From NCBI GenBank assembly GCA_001799395.1, contig MGTJ01000046.1, positions 5,079 through 56,358 of the forward strand: a stretch of DNA of 51,280 nt. Reading direction: 5' to 3'. The DNA comes from Desulfobacterales bacterium RIFOXYA12_FULL_46_15. GTDB lineage: Bacteria > Desulfobacterota > Desulfobacteria > Desulfobacterales > Desulfobacteraceae. A model generated the notes under the pieces. That model searched no databases and was not told the DNA's origin. It saw only the letters and a program-made list of their open reading frames with translations. Position numbers and translations under genes: made by a program. Of this stretch, positions 1 to 8,400 are shown piece after piece. How positions within the stretch are numbered: the stretch's first letter is position 1; each line of letters starts with the position of its first letter.

Positions 1-438
1 GCTGAGAGTGATCAGGGTCATGTTTTTTCTTATGGCCAGATCGGCTGAGTTTACTATATTTGCCGAATTTCCTGAACTGGAAATGGCAATTAAAAGATCC
101 CCCGGACCTGCCATCACTTCCAAGGGCCTTGTATAAACGTTTTCATATCCAAAATCATTTGCCATACAGGTCATGAGAGCCGTGTCGCCCAGGTATATGG
201 ATTTTGCACCCAGCTTATTCAGAGCATCCTGGGCCAGATGGGAGCACATGGCAGAACTGCCGCCGTTTCCAACCCAGAAAATGGACGCATTTTTTTCGAC
301 TGTCCGGTCAAAAAGCGCCATGGCTGCCGGCAATCCCCTTTTGATATCAATCTCTTGATTATCCTTTTTACAAAAAGAGGCCAGTACTGATTTATTCAAA
401 TTGACAAGCCAGTCATGCGGGCTATAGTGAAAATCCAT
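1..438 (-). CDS. SIS-domain phosphosugar isomerase, GmhA-like (partial)
   Basis: The open frame runs from an ATG at 438 off the left edge of the window without a stop; 146 N-terminal residues are visible and GmhA proteins are usually about 190 aa. An AGGAG lies just upstream of the ATG. The SIS phosphosugar-binding loops are seen as GNGGSS (about residue 58) and SSSGNSANIV (about residue 125). Known family role: GmhA-like proteins isomerise sedoheptulose 7-phosphate to a heptose phosphate for surface glycans; other SIS proteins act on other phosphosugars. Placed at the edge of a flagellar cluster rich in glycosyltransferases, it probably helps make an activated sugar for flagellin, but the exact substrate is inference. 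A sigma-28-like promoter sits upstream. Confidence 0.75.
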   Translation of the reverse strand, partial: MDFHYSPHDWLVNLNKSVLASFCKKDNQEIDIKRGLPAAMALFDRTVEKNASIFWVGNGGSSAMCSHLAQDALNKLGAKSIYLGDTALMTCMANDFGYENVYTRPLEVMAGPGDLLIAISSSGNSANIVNSADLAIRKNMTLITLS

Positions 439-475
439 GGTTTCATCTCCTTTTTGTATGGGGTATATGACAATG

Positions 476-503
476 ATATCGGTTAATATGGCAAGTTCAT
501 TTA
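476..503 (-). promoter_or_regulatory. candidate sigma-28 promoter for the SIS gene
   Basis: On the minus strand TAAA (500-503) is followed after 16 nt by ACCGATAT (476-483). The FliA consensus is TAAA-N15-GCCGATAA, so the -10 matches 6 of 8 and the spacer is one base long. It would start transcription about 30 nt before the SIS start codon. Confidence 0.35.
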
Positions 504-545
504 ACCAAAAAACATTTTTGTTGGTTAAGAAATTGAGCTTGCCAT
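481..545. repeat. nested inverted repeats between divergent genes
   Basis: ATGGCAAG (488-495) pairs with CTTGCCAT (538-545), and inside it TTAACCAA (501-508) pairs with TTGGTTAA (521-528). An extra GGTTAA at 481-486 can pair with TTAACC at 501-506 instead, giving two competing hairpins. The site overlaps the candidate sigma-28 promoter, so it may be an operator; function is unknown. Confidence 0.5.
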
Positions 546-557
546 GAGGGAAGGAGA

Positions 558-614
558 CTGATAGAGATACAAAAAAAGGCGTATCAGTTTGAATGCATAT
601 CAGTTTAATTACTG
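558..614. repeat. TATCAGT direct and inverted repeats upstream of the FkbM gene
   Basis: TATCAGTTT occurs at 582-590 and 598-606, exactly 16 bp apart. ACTGATA at 558-564 is the inverted copy, and CAGT(601-604)/ACTG(611-614) forms a small hairpin. Such spacing fits a regulator-binding site in front of the gene starting at 649, but no factor can be named. The rest of the 439-648 gap shows nothing else clear. Confidence 0.35.
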
Positions 615-648
615 AAAATTGCCAATCTTAAGATCGGGGCTTTCAATT

Positions 649-1866
649 ATGATTCATTTTGTCGTGACAGTGGCTGATTTACCGGACAATGTAAATTATA
701 CCATTTATGGTGATGATGAATATGCTGAATTTTCTAAAATACTATTAAAAAAATGTGGGCATACAGTTTTTGACGATGTTTCGTCCATGCCGTTCAACGC
801 AGTCAATTTCATTATTGTATCTTCACCGCAATGGCCTGTTATATCAAAAGAACTGTCCGATAATGGGCATGAAGTTATCATTTTATTACACCCTGATGGC
901 AATATCTGGTCCTATTATTGCCTGACAAAAGAGATCATCGCTGATGTCCAGATAGAAGAAAAGACAAAGGTTTCTGTAAAAACAAAAAATTTCTACAATC
1001 AACTTGCTAAGCAAACCTCCATTATAAAAGAGGATGACGGCAGATTTAAAACTTTTGATAGCCATTATCACCCCCATTTTGAAGAATTATTCAAAAAACA
1101 CAAAGAAGAAATCGATTTTGTTGTGCACCAGTTAAGTGATGCTGAAAGCCGCGGACTTTTCAACTTTTTGCTGACTGCCAAGTTTGAAGATTACGTTCAG
1201 TATTACCTTCCTAAAATGTTTTCCCATATTCAATACATGGATTATATAAATCTTAAGCCCGGCGATGTCGTCATTAACGGCGGGGTAGAAACCGGGTTTG
1301 AAATCCCATATTTTACGGCAATGTTGGGAGGGAAAGGTGAAATTCACTGTTTTGACCCGCTGGGATTCAGTCTTTTAGCTGACTATATCAAACCGTGTGT
1401 TGATGCCTTCCCCGGGACAATCATCAACCACCAGGTGGCACTGATGGATTACAATGGTGAAATCGAACTGGGTACTGAAGGGCCCCAGGCAGAAATAAAA
1501 ATAGTTCAACTGAATAAAGAACTGAATAAGAACTTTTCCACAAAGAATTTTCCATGCGTGACCATTGATTCTTTTATGGAAAACCAGAAATTATCCAGGA
1601 TTGATTTGATCAAACTAGATCTGGAAGGGGCTGATGCCCAAGCCCTCAATGGTGCTATGAAAACCATCAAACGATATCGCCCCCAGCTCGCCCTAAGCAT
1701 TTATCACTTTCCTGAAGATCTTTTTACCATACCCTATTTTTTTATGAACAGATTGCAGGAATATTATTATTTTCTTGGTCATTACAGTTTTGCAAGGTGG
1801 GAAACAATTTTATATGCCATACCCAGGGAAAAGCTGTTTCCAAAGAAGCTGGTCTGCCAGCTATAG
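649..1866 (+). CDS. FkbM-family methyltransferase
   Basis: A 405-aa protein whose C-terminal half (about residues 200-370) has the FkbM SAM-dependent methyltransferase layout: a glycine-rich first strand and loop (VVINGGVETG), an acidic end of the second strand (IHCFDP), and the family-typical segment TIDSF...IDLIKLDLEGADAQAL. The N-terminal 190 residues are not recognised. An upstream in-frame TTG at 619 would add ten residues but has no ribosome-binding site; the ATG at 649 has GGGG about 9 nt upstream. FkbM enzymes O-methylate sugars or small molecules. It lies 15 nt before a CgeB-like glycosyltransferase gene, so the likely job is methylating a flagellar or surface glycan; this is inferred from context. 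Confidence 0.8.
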   Translation: MIHFVVTVADLPDNVNYTIYGDDEYAEFSKILLKKCGHTVFDDVSSMPFNAVNFIIVSSPQWPVISKELSDNGHEVIILLHPDGNIWSYYCLTKEIIADVQIEEKTKVSVKTKNFYNQLAKQTSIIKEDDGRFKTFDSHYHPHFEELFKKHKEEIDFVVHQLSDAESRGLFNFLLTAKFEDYVQYYLPKMFSHIQYMDYINLKPGDVVINGGVETGFEIPYFTAMLGGKGEIHCFDPLGFSLLADYIKPCVDAFPGTIINHQVALMDYNGEIELGTEGPQAEIKIVQLNKELNKNFSTKNFPCVTIDSFMENQKLSRIDLIKLDLEGADAQALNGAMKTIKRYRPQLALSIYHFPEDLFTIPYFFMNRLQEYYYFLGHYSFARWETILYAIPREKLFPKKLVCQL

Positions 1867-1881
1867 CGACGGAGTTCAGAA

Positions 1882-4110
1882 ATGAACAATTCATCAGAAA
1901 ATATTCAGAAAGAAACCCAAATTGAAATCCGAAACAAACTCGTGGAAAAAGATTTCAAACAGGCTGAAGACTTGCTCCAAAAAATGGCGGAGAGTTTTTG
2001 CAACATTCCCCATGCAATGAAAAATATTTTATTCCTCGGGAATCTGCTTTTGGCTTCCGGTATCCCTGGAAAACATATTGCAAGCCTCTTAAGCCTGAGC
2101 TCAAAAATGCTTTTTAATCTCTTTGCTGCTGATGATATTTTTAATTACCTGATTGAATTCCAAAAACAAGATCCAGAGTTGTACAGGTATATTATCCAGT
2201 TTGATGAAAAAGAATTATTCAAGTCAAAAGGATGCGTGTCCATAGATACTCCGCTCAATTTTGATAAAAACATAGCCTGGCTTAAAATCTATAACAGAAA
2301 ATTTCTCAAAGACATTTTTAGTGATCTTGCATACAAGCGTGACAAAGCAATGGGAAGCTTTATTGAATCAGCATACAGCACTCCCGATTACATATATTAT
2401 TCCATTGATAAGATCTGGCATTCACTAACCCTGCCAAAAATAGAGACTCAGATCGATGCAGACAATTCAATTATTACATTGCTGTATCAGTTCAATGACC
2501 TGAATAATTTAGCAGCATTTATTCATCAGCATAAACCCGTGGTACTCGTTAATGATATTCTTAAATTTGACCGTTATGTGATTATTGACAGGCCAAGTGT
2601 TTTAACAGCCCTGCAGATACTTGCTCTCTTTGACCTCGAAGGAGGAAATTACAGAGTCCATTTCATGGCAGAGCCCTGCTGGAAAAAAAGATTAACCAGT
2701 TATGTCACGAATGGTTATTTTATGCCTCAAAAAATCATTGCCGGGCAATATCATTTTGAAATTTTAAAACAATACACTACCCTTCTCAGCAGTTATTATG
2801 AGAACATATTGCCAAAAGCAAGGGCTGAAAAATTAAAACATATTTATCCGGTTCATTATTTAGCCAATCTTAAAAAAGATTTCAAAGAAGATATATCAAA
2901 ATTGAGGATAATGATCCTCACTTCTAGGCATTCGACCTATATTCAATATGCATCCGAGGAATTGAAGAAAGGATTCAAAGCCCTTGGCTGTGCTTGTGTT
3001 CTCTTAAGAGAAAGGCCTTATCAGGGGAGAGGGTATACTGTTGAATTTGTTTTTAAAATTATTGAAAATTTCAAACCAAACCTGATCCTTGCCATTAATA
3101 ATTTCAGGGCACCTTTTCTTTCAGCCTTTTTACCCAATATCCCTTATGTGACCTGGGTTCATGATTATCCGGAAAACCTGCCCGGTTCCTGCGAAAAAAT
3201 TTGTGACAATGACTTTGTTTTTGCCGCCACCCGTGCAGACCTTGAAAAAAGATTGTCTGAGACTTTTCCTGTTTTACATGGAAAAACCATCCATCTTCTG
3301 CCTTTTATCAGGAATGAAAATAAAAATATTCCGCCTGTTTCAAAACCTAAAAAACAATATGATGTGGGCTATATTTCAAATGTTCACATCCTGCCGGATG
3401 CGATCAGCTATTATGACCCTGAAAAGAAAACAGGAACCAATGAAGAAAGAGTCATCCATGATTTTATCCGGCAAATGGAAAGACTTCAACCCCATGAGTT
3501 GGCGGCCATTCTGGTATCCAAGGAAAAATGTTTCAATCTTGTTCAGCAAACCCTGGAAAGATTAGACCTGCAAATGACCCAGCCCCTGCAGATCAATTCT
3601 CCGCTGGTCATCAAAACCCTCCGGTTTCATGTGGGCCATTTTCTTCAAAAAATATTGCCGATAAAATTTTTAATTGAGAGCGGCATGGAAAAATTATTTT
3701 TAGGGGGGCAGGGATGGGAAAAAATCCCAATGTTCAGACCTTTTTCAAAAGGCCTTATCCCCCATAAAGATCTGCCCCGTGTTATGGATGATATTGCCAT
3801 AAACCTGAATCTATCGGCGGTTATCACATTTCATCCTAAAGTCGGAGAGGCTCTGGAGGCCAACAGTTTTTTCATTTCTTCCTGGAAAGGCGAGGCTGAC
3901 GATCTGGCCATCACTGAATTTTTTGTTGAAGATGAAGAAGTTGTCTTATTCAAGACATATGATGAACTCTTGGAAAAGATAAAATATTATCTTCAGCAAC
4001 CCGGAAAAAGGGAACTCATAACCCAAAAAGCCAGGAAAAAGTTCTTTAATCTTTTCTCAGCTGAAAAGGGAAGTGAACAAATATTGAATACAGTTCTGGG
4101 TAAAGTCTAA
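1882..4110 (+). CDS. CgeB-like glycosyltransferase
   Basis: 742 aa, co-transcribed with the FkbM gene (15-nt gap, CGGAG before the ATG). Residues 1-330 are helical and unrecognised. From about residue 340 a GT-B type fold begins (LRIMILTSRHSTY, then IPYVTWVHDYPENLPG near 415-430), as in the N-terminal half of CgeB/DUF3880 proteins. The C-terminal lobe (about 490-735) has DVGYISN, a GQGW segment, GLIPHKDLPRVMDDIAINLN and HPKVGEALEANSFFISSW, the pattern of the glycosyltransferase group-1 domain of CgeB-like proteins. Such genes are common in flagellin glycosylation loci. Donor and acceptor sugars cannot be read from sequence. No signal peptide or membrane segment, so cytoplasmic. It ends 24 nt from the stop of a convergent gene. 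Confidence 0.7.
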   Translation: MNNSSENIQKETQIEIRNKLVEKDFKQAEDLLQKMAESFCNIPHAMKNILFLGNLLLASGIPGKHIASLLSLSSKMLFNLFAADDIFNYLIEFQKQDPELYRYIIQFDEKELFKSKGCVSIDTPLNFDKNIAWLKIYNRKFLKDIFSDLAYKRDKAMGSFIESAYSTPDYIYYSIDKIWHSLTLPKIETQIDADNSIITLLYQFNDLNNLAAFIHQHKPVVLVNDILKFDRYVIIDRPSVLTALQILALFDLEGGNYRVHFMAEPCWKKRLTSYVTNGYFMPQKIIAGQYHFEILKQYTTLLSSYYENILPKARAEKLKHIYPVHYLANLKKDFKEDISKLRIMILTSRHSTYIQYASEELKKGFKALGCACVLLRERPYQGRGYTVEFVFKIIENFKPNLILAINNFRAPFLSAFLPNIPYVTWVHDYPENLPGSCEKICDNDFVFAATRADLEKRLSETFPVLHGKTIHLLPFIRNENKNIPPVSKPKKQYDVGYISNVHILPDAISYYDPEKKTGTNEERVIHDFIRQMERLQPHELAAILVSKEKCFNLVQQTLERLDLQMTQPLQINSPLVIKTLRFHVGHFLQKILPIKFLIESGMEKLFLGGQGWEKIPMFRPFSKGLIPHKDLPRVMDDIAINLNLSAVITFHPKVGEALEANSFFISSWKGEADDLAITEFFVEDEEVVLFKTYDELLEKIKYYLQQPGKRELITQKARKKFFNLFSAEKGSEQILNTVLGKV

Positions 4111-4134
4111 AAATACATCACCGGCCGGTCAAAA

Positions 4135-5454
4135 TTATTTCACTGCATCCATCAAAAATTGCTTGGCCTGAATCAATTCATTGTCAGACAGGTTGCAGAT
4201 ATTGATATACGGATAATCATAGGGATGCCCGAAATTGATGCAATACTCATGTTCATCCTTGATATAACCTTTCTTTAACGCTTCCAGGTACAATGCCGTT
4301 CCCGGAAAAAGCATGAGAATACCTGCATTGACCGTCTTTAACTTCAATTGTTTGATGAATGCCTCGGATTTTTTTATACTGTCCCAGGTTTCTCCCGGGG
4401 CACCTACAATAAAATTACAATTAATATTGATGATATCCTTAATTGCCATCAATTTATCCAATGCTTTTCCAATATCCAGTTTTTTACCGTATTGCTTTAA
4501 AATCTCAGGATCGGCAGACTCGATGCCAAAAGAAATGTCAAAAAGCCCTGCTGCCGAAGCCCGTTTGACAAATTCAGGAGATATCCTGTCTGCCCTGCCT
4601 TGAAACCGCCACTTAAAATCAACATCCTGCTGCATCAAAAGGTCAACAAATTCATCCGCTTTCCCGGGATGGTTTAGAAAATTATCATCCACGAAACTGA
4701 ACCTGTTCACATTGTATCGTTCGTTTACATAGCACATGTGTCTGATAATACTTTGATTGGAATAGCTGGTAATTTTGTTGCCAAAGGTTAATTTGCAAAA
4801 TGTGCAGCTCCCATAGCACCCTCTTGAAGTGGAAATCTCCCAGCACCGGCCGGTCTTATTCAGATAGTCAATGTATTTTTGAATGGGGAATGCATCATAT
4901 AAAGGAAATTCAGATTCCTGATCAAGGTCTTTTATTCTTTCCCGGTCACCGGTAAAAACCACTTTTCCTGTATCATCCTTAAAAACAACTCCTTTTACAG
5001 ATTTTACATTACTCCCGGTTTCAATGGTATCCAGCAGTTCAATAATCGTTTTTTCCCCTTCACCGACAACGGCATAATCGACCTTACACCTATCCACAAG
5101 AAGTTCCGGAATTGTAGAACCAATAGGCCCGCCGATGATGATCCGGGACTGGGGGCTGACCTCTTTTATCTTATGGGTCAGCTTGTATAGAAATGCATAC
5201 ATAAAATTGCCGAGAAAGCCTGACATCAGGATAAGATCGGGTTTCTCAAACCCAACGGTTTCCATGAACCCCGGGGTAGTCTCTTTGACATAGGTGTCAA
5301 TTGTTTGAAAAGCAATGTCTGCCTTTTTTAGAACATTGGCAATTATTCCAAGCCCCAGAGGGTAATTTAAAGATTTGAACTTATTTTTATCGGCTTTCAG
5401 GGCCTGTGCTTCATCTAATTCAGGGATCAGATTTGCAAGAATGATCTTCACCAT
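4135..5454 (-). CDS. B12-binding-domain radical SAM protein
   Basis: 439 aa. Residues 1-150 form a cobalamin-binding (Rossmann) domain like those in class B radical SAM enzymes (YPLGLGIIANVLKKA, then IIIGGPIGST). The radical SAM core follows with CxxxCxxC in RGCYGSCTFCKLTFG for the 4Fe-4S cluster, and later GIESADPEIL and FIVGAPGETWDS motifs typical of the SPASM-less B12 group. These enzymes methylate or rearrange unactivated carbons. The gene follows the Maf-OGT fusion by 20 nt, so a role in tailoring the flagellin glycan or flagellin itself is inferred. Start: ATG at 5454 is only 2 nt after GGAGG; a GTG at 5451 gives 5-nt spacing and may be the true start. Confidence 0.8.
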   Translation of the reverse strand: MVKIILANLIPELDEAQALKADKNKFKSLNYPLGLGIIANVLKKADIAFQTIDTYVKETTPGFMETVGFEKPDLILMSGFLGNFMYAFLYKLTHKIKEVSPQSRIIIGGPIGSTIPELLVDRCKVDYAVVGEGEKTIIELLDTIETGSNVKSVKGVVFKDDTGKVVFTGDRERIKDLDQESEFPLYDAFPIQKYIDYLNKTGRCWEISTSRGCYGSCTFCKLTFGNKITSYSNQSIIRHMCYVNERYNVNRFSFVDDNFLNHPGKADEFVDLLMQQDVDFKWRFQGRADRISPEFVKRASAAGLFDISFGIESADPEILKQYGKKLDIGKALDKLMAIKDIININCNFIVGAPGETWDSIKKSEAFIKQLKLKTVNAGILMLFPGTALYLEALKKGYIKDEHEYCINFGHPYDYPYINICNLSDNELIQAKQFLMDAVK

Positions 5455-5474
5455 ATCCTCCCATATCCTTTAAG

Positions 5475-8400
5475 TTAAGACCTGTGCATTACTTCCACCA
5501 ACAATGTCTCAAGATTCTTTACATACAGTGCCGTATCAAAAACAGGTGAAAGTTTCCGGGCGCCATCAATCTTCTCCTTTACAAGGGTCAGTGCCTGCTG
5601 TGATAAAGCCAGCTCAACCGCCTTGTCTTCATAGGCCGAAAGGGTGTCCAGGACAAGTTCATCCAGGTTGGATGCGTTTAGTGTGCTTGCGGACATCCGT
5701 TGAACAAATGTTTTGCCGGGCATCGTGATCACAGGAAGCCCGGCCCACAGGGCATTGTTTGTTGTAATGCCACCATTGTACAATATCGGGTCTAGTGCAA
5801 TATCCGCAAGTTTCAATCTTTCAATATGATCGGCCAGAGGGATGGATTCTGAAAAAATAAGCCGTTCACTTGAGATGCCCTGTGCCGTCACAAAATTGAT
5901 TAAATTGGTTTTAGTTTCTTTATTTGTTTTTCGAAGCCATAGCACACTACCAGGAACCCTATTAAGAATCCTTACCCAGGTTGAAAATATAGTTTTGCAA
6001 TATTTATAGGGTTGATTGAATGAACAAAAAACGATCCTGTTTTCCGGAAGGTTAAAATCTTTTCTGGCCCATTTTTTTTCAGATATCAGGTGAGAATAAT
6101 CCATTGCCTGATAGCAATCCGGCATATATAGAAACTTTTCCGAATAATGGGCACCGGCCTGTTCCGGCGTGACAATCCGGTCTGTAATCATATAATCCAT
6201 AAAATCACTGCCTGTGGTTCCGAGAAAACCTAAAAAACTGATCATTACCCTGGCTGGCCGAATTGCGCAGATCGCCAGTTTGGATTGTCTGGCAAAACCG
6301 GTCATGTCCATGAGAATATCAATCTCATCATTTTGAATTATCTTGGCAGCATCTTTAGGACTCATTTCACTGATATCCACAAACCTGTTACAACTATTCT
6401 GAATCTTTGCCGTAAAATCATCATCCGGGTTCACAGCGGTTGCAGAATATCCATACAGGCAGAAACTTTTTTTATCATGCTTTGCAAAAAGGCCGGATAC
6501 GATATGACCCAGAGCATGATCTCGAAAATCCGATGAAAGATATCCGATCCTGATCTTCTGATCTTTTTTCACAAGAGCTTTTGACAATGATCTCCTATAG
6601 TTTGAAAATTTGGAATTAATCTCCCGGCTATAAGCTTTTGCAATCTCCAATTGAATTTTCTGGTCATCGTAATGTAAAAGAGAATGAAAAGGGTTTTCCG
6701 CAGGCTTTCTCTTTTGATCCAAAGCATTCATGGTGGATTTTTTCAACAATTCCCCATAGGGTATTATTTTTTCCCAATTGCATGCGTTTTGCATCAGATT
6801 ATTTAAATTAAACAGTGTAATTTCATTATTCGGGTCTTTTTGCATTACCCTTTCATACATTTCAATGGCTTTTTCCGTAATACCCAGTTCCTGATAAACA
6901 ATCCCGGCATTATTGAGGGCATCTGTAAAATCCCCATTTAATGCAACTGCCCGGTTAAAAAAATCCAGGGCAGTTGCCAACCGGCCCATGGATTTTAAAA
7001 TAATCCCCCGGGTATTATATGCATATATAAACCCTGGATTTATCCGGATTACGGTATCACAAGAGTCCAGGGCTTCCTTGAAATAACCGGCATCATACAG
7101 TAACAGGGCAAGGTTGTAATAGGACTGGTAAAACTGAGGGGAAAGTTCTATTGCTCTTCTATAGCATTTTTCAGCTTCATGTATAACCCGTTGGTCCTGA
7201 AGGGCCTTCCCCATGTCATGCCAGGCCACCACATTGACGGAATCAATATCCAGGGCTTTTTTATACCAGGTCCGGGCATCTTGAAAATAGCCTTTTAGGT
7301 GTAAAAATTCGCCTTCCTGAATACATATCTGCGAAGTCGGCATTTCCCCGGATTTGAACATATATTTCTGGTATTTCTGAAATTGCAGGAGCCCTTCCTT
7401 ATTATTTCCGGTATCAAAACAGAATATGCCGTAAAACCTGTGGAACCGGCACAGATCTATAGGATTCAGCAATTTGTAGATATGCGGATTCTCGATAAAA
7501 TGTTTCATCCAGGCATCAATAATCCTCCCGGCAGCATCCCGGTCTTTGGCAACAACAGCCGAAAGGTCTTCCACAGCACTCTGGAAATACAGATTGAGTT
7601 CATGGATCAGGCCTTCATGAAAAGGGGCCATTCTCAATCCTTTGAAAACCATATAGGCCATTACATTCAAGTCGATCTCTTTCTGGGACTGGGCAAACTC
7701 ATAATACTCATCCCCCTGTTTTTCCCTGACCTTAAGAATATCCCGGCCAAGGTTTGGATCATCCTTTGCCGCACGGGCAAAATCAGCTTCACTTTGCTCG
7801 TATTCTCCATAATGGCAGGCAAGCACCCCTTTATAAAATAAAACCCTGGGAATATGCTGTTCTTCCGGACCCAGTTTATTCAGCAATGACTGTAAAAAAG
7901 AAAAATTCCCGGCTTTATAATAAAGATTGCATAGATCATACAAAATTTTGGATGACAGCTTCTTGCCATCCAAACTCAAAAAGCCTTCTTCTTTTTCATA
8001 ATATGAAATAACCCGGTCTAAATTCTCTCTAAAAGAAGATAGCACTTCTTTTCTGATGATATTGATCTCCCCTAGCCGGTCAATGCTTTTTTCCAGCCAG
8101 TTCATATAGTGATAAGATGTTTTTTCAAGCAGCCGGATTTCATGTTTCCTTCTTTCATCAGCCTTCAAACCCTTTGATGTAAGTTCTTCCAAGAGAGACC
8201 AGAGGACCTCTTCATTGTCTATTTCACCATGAAGAGCATCCATCCTGCTGATTTTTTTTCTGATATTTTCCGGCAGGTCTGAAAAAGATATAAACTCTTT
8301 ACCTTTTATATTTTTTATTATGATTTCAGCAAGCTTATCTGTTTTCCCTGTTTTTTTCTCAACCATTGACACAACAGATCTGATTTTCTTAAACTCGGAA

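Noticed and set aside
619-648. TTG start extending the FkbM gene by ten residues
   Set aside because: No ribosome-binding site; the ATG at 649 is better placed.
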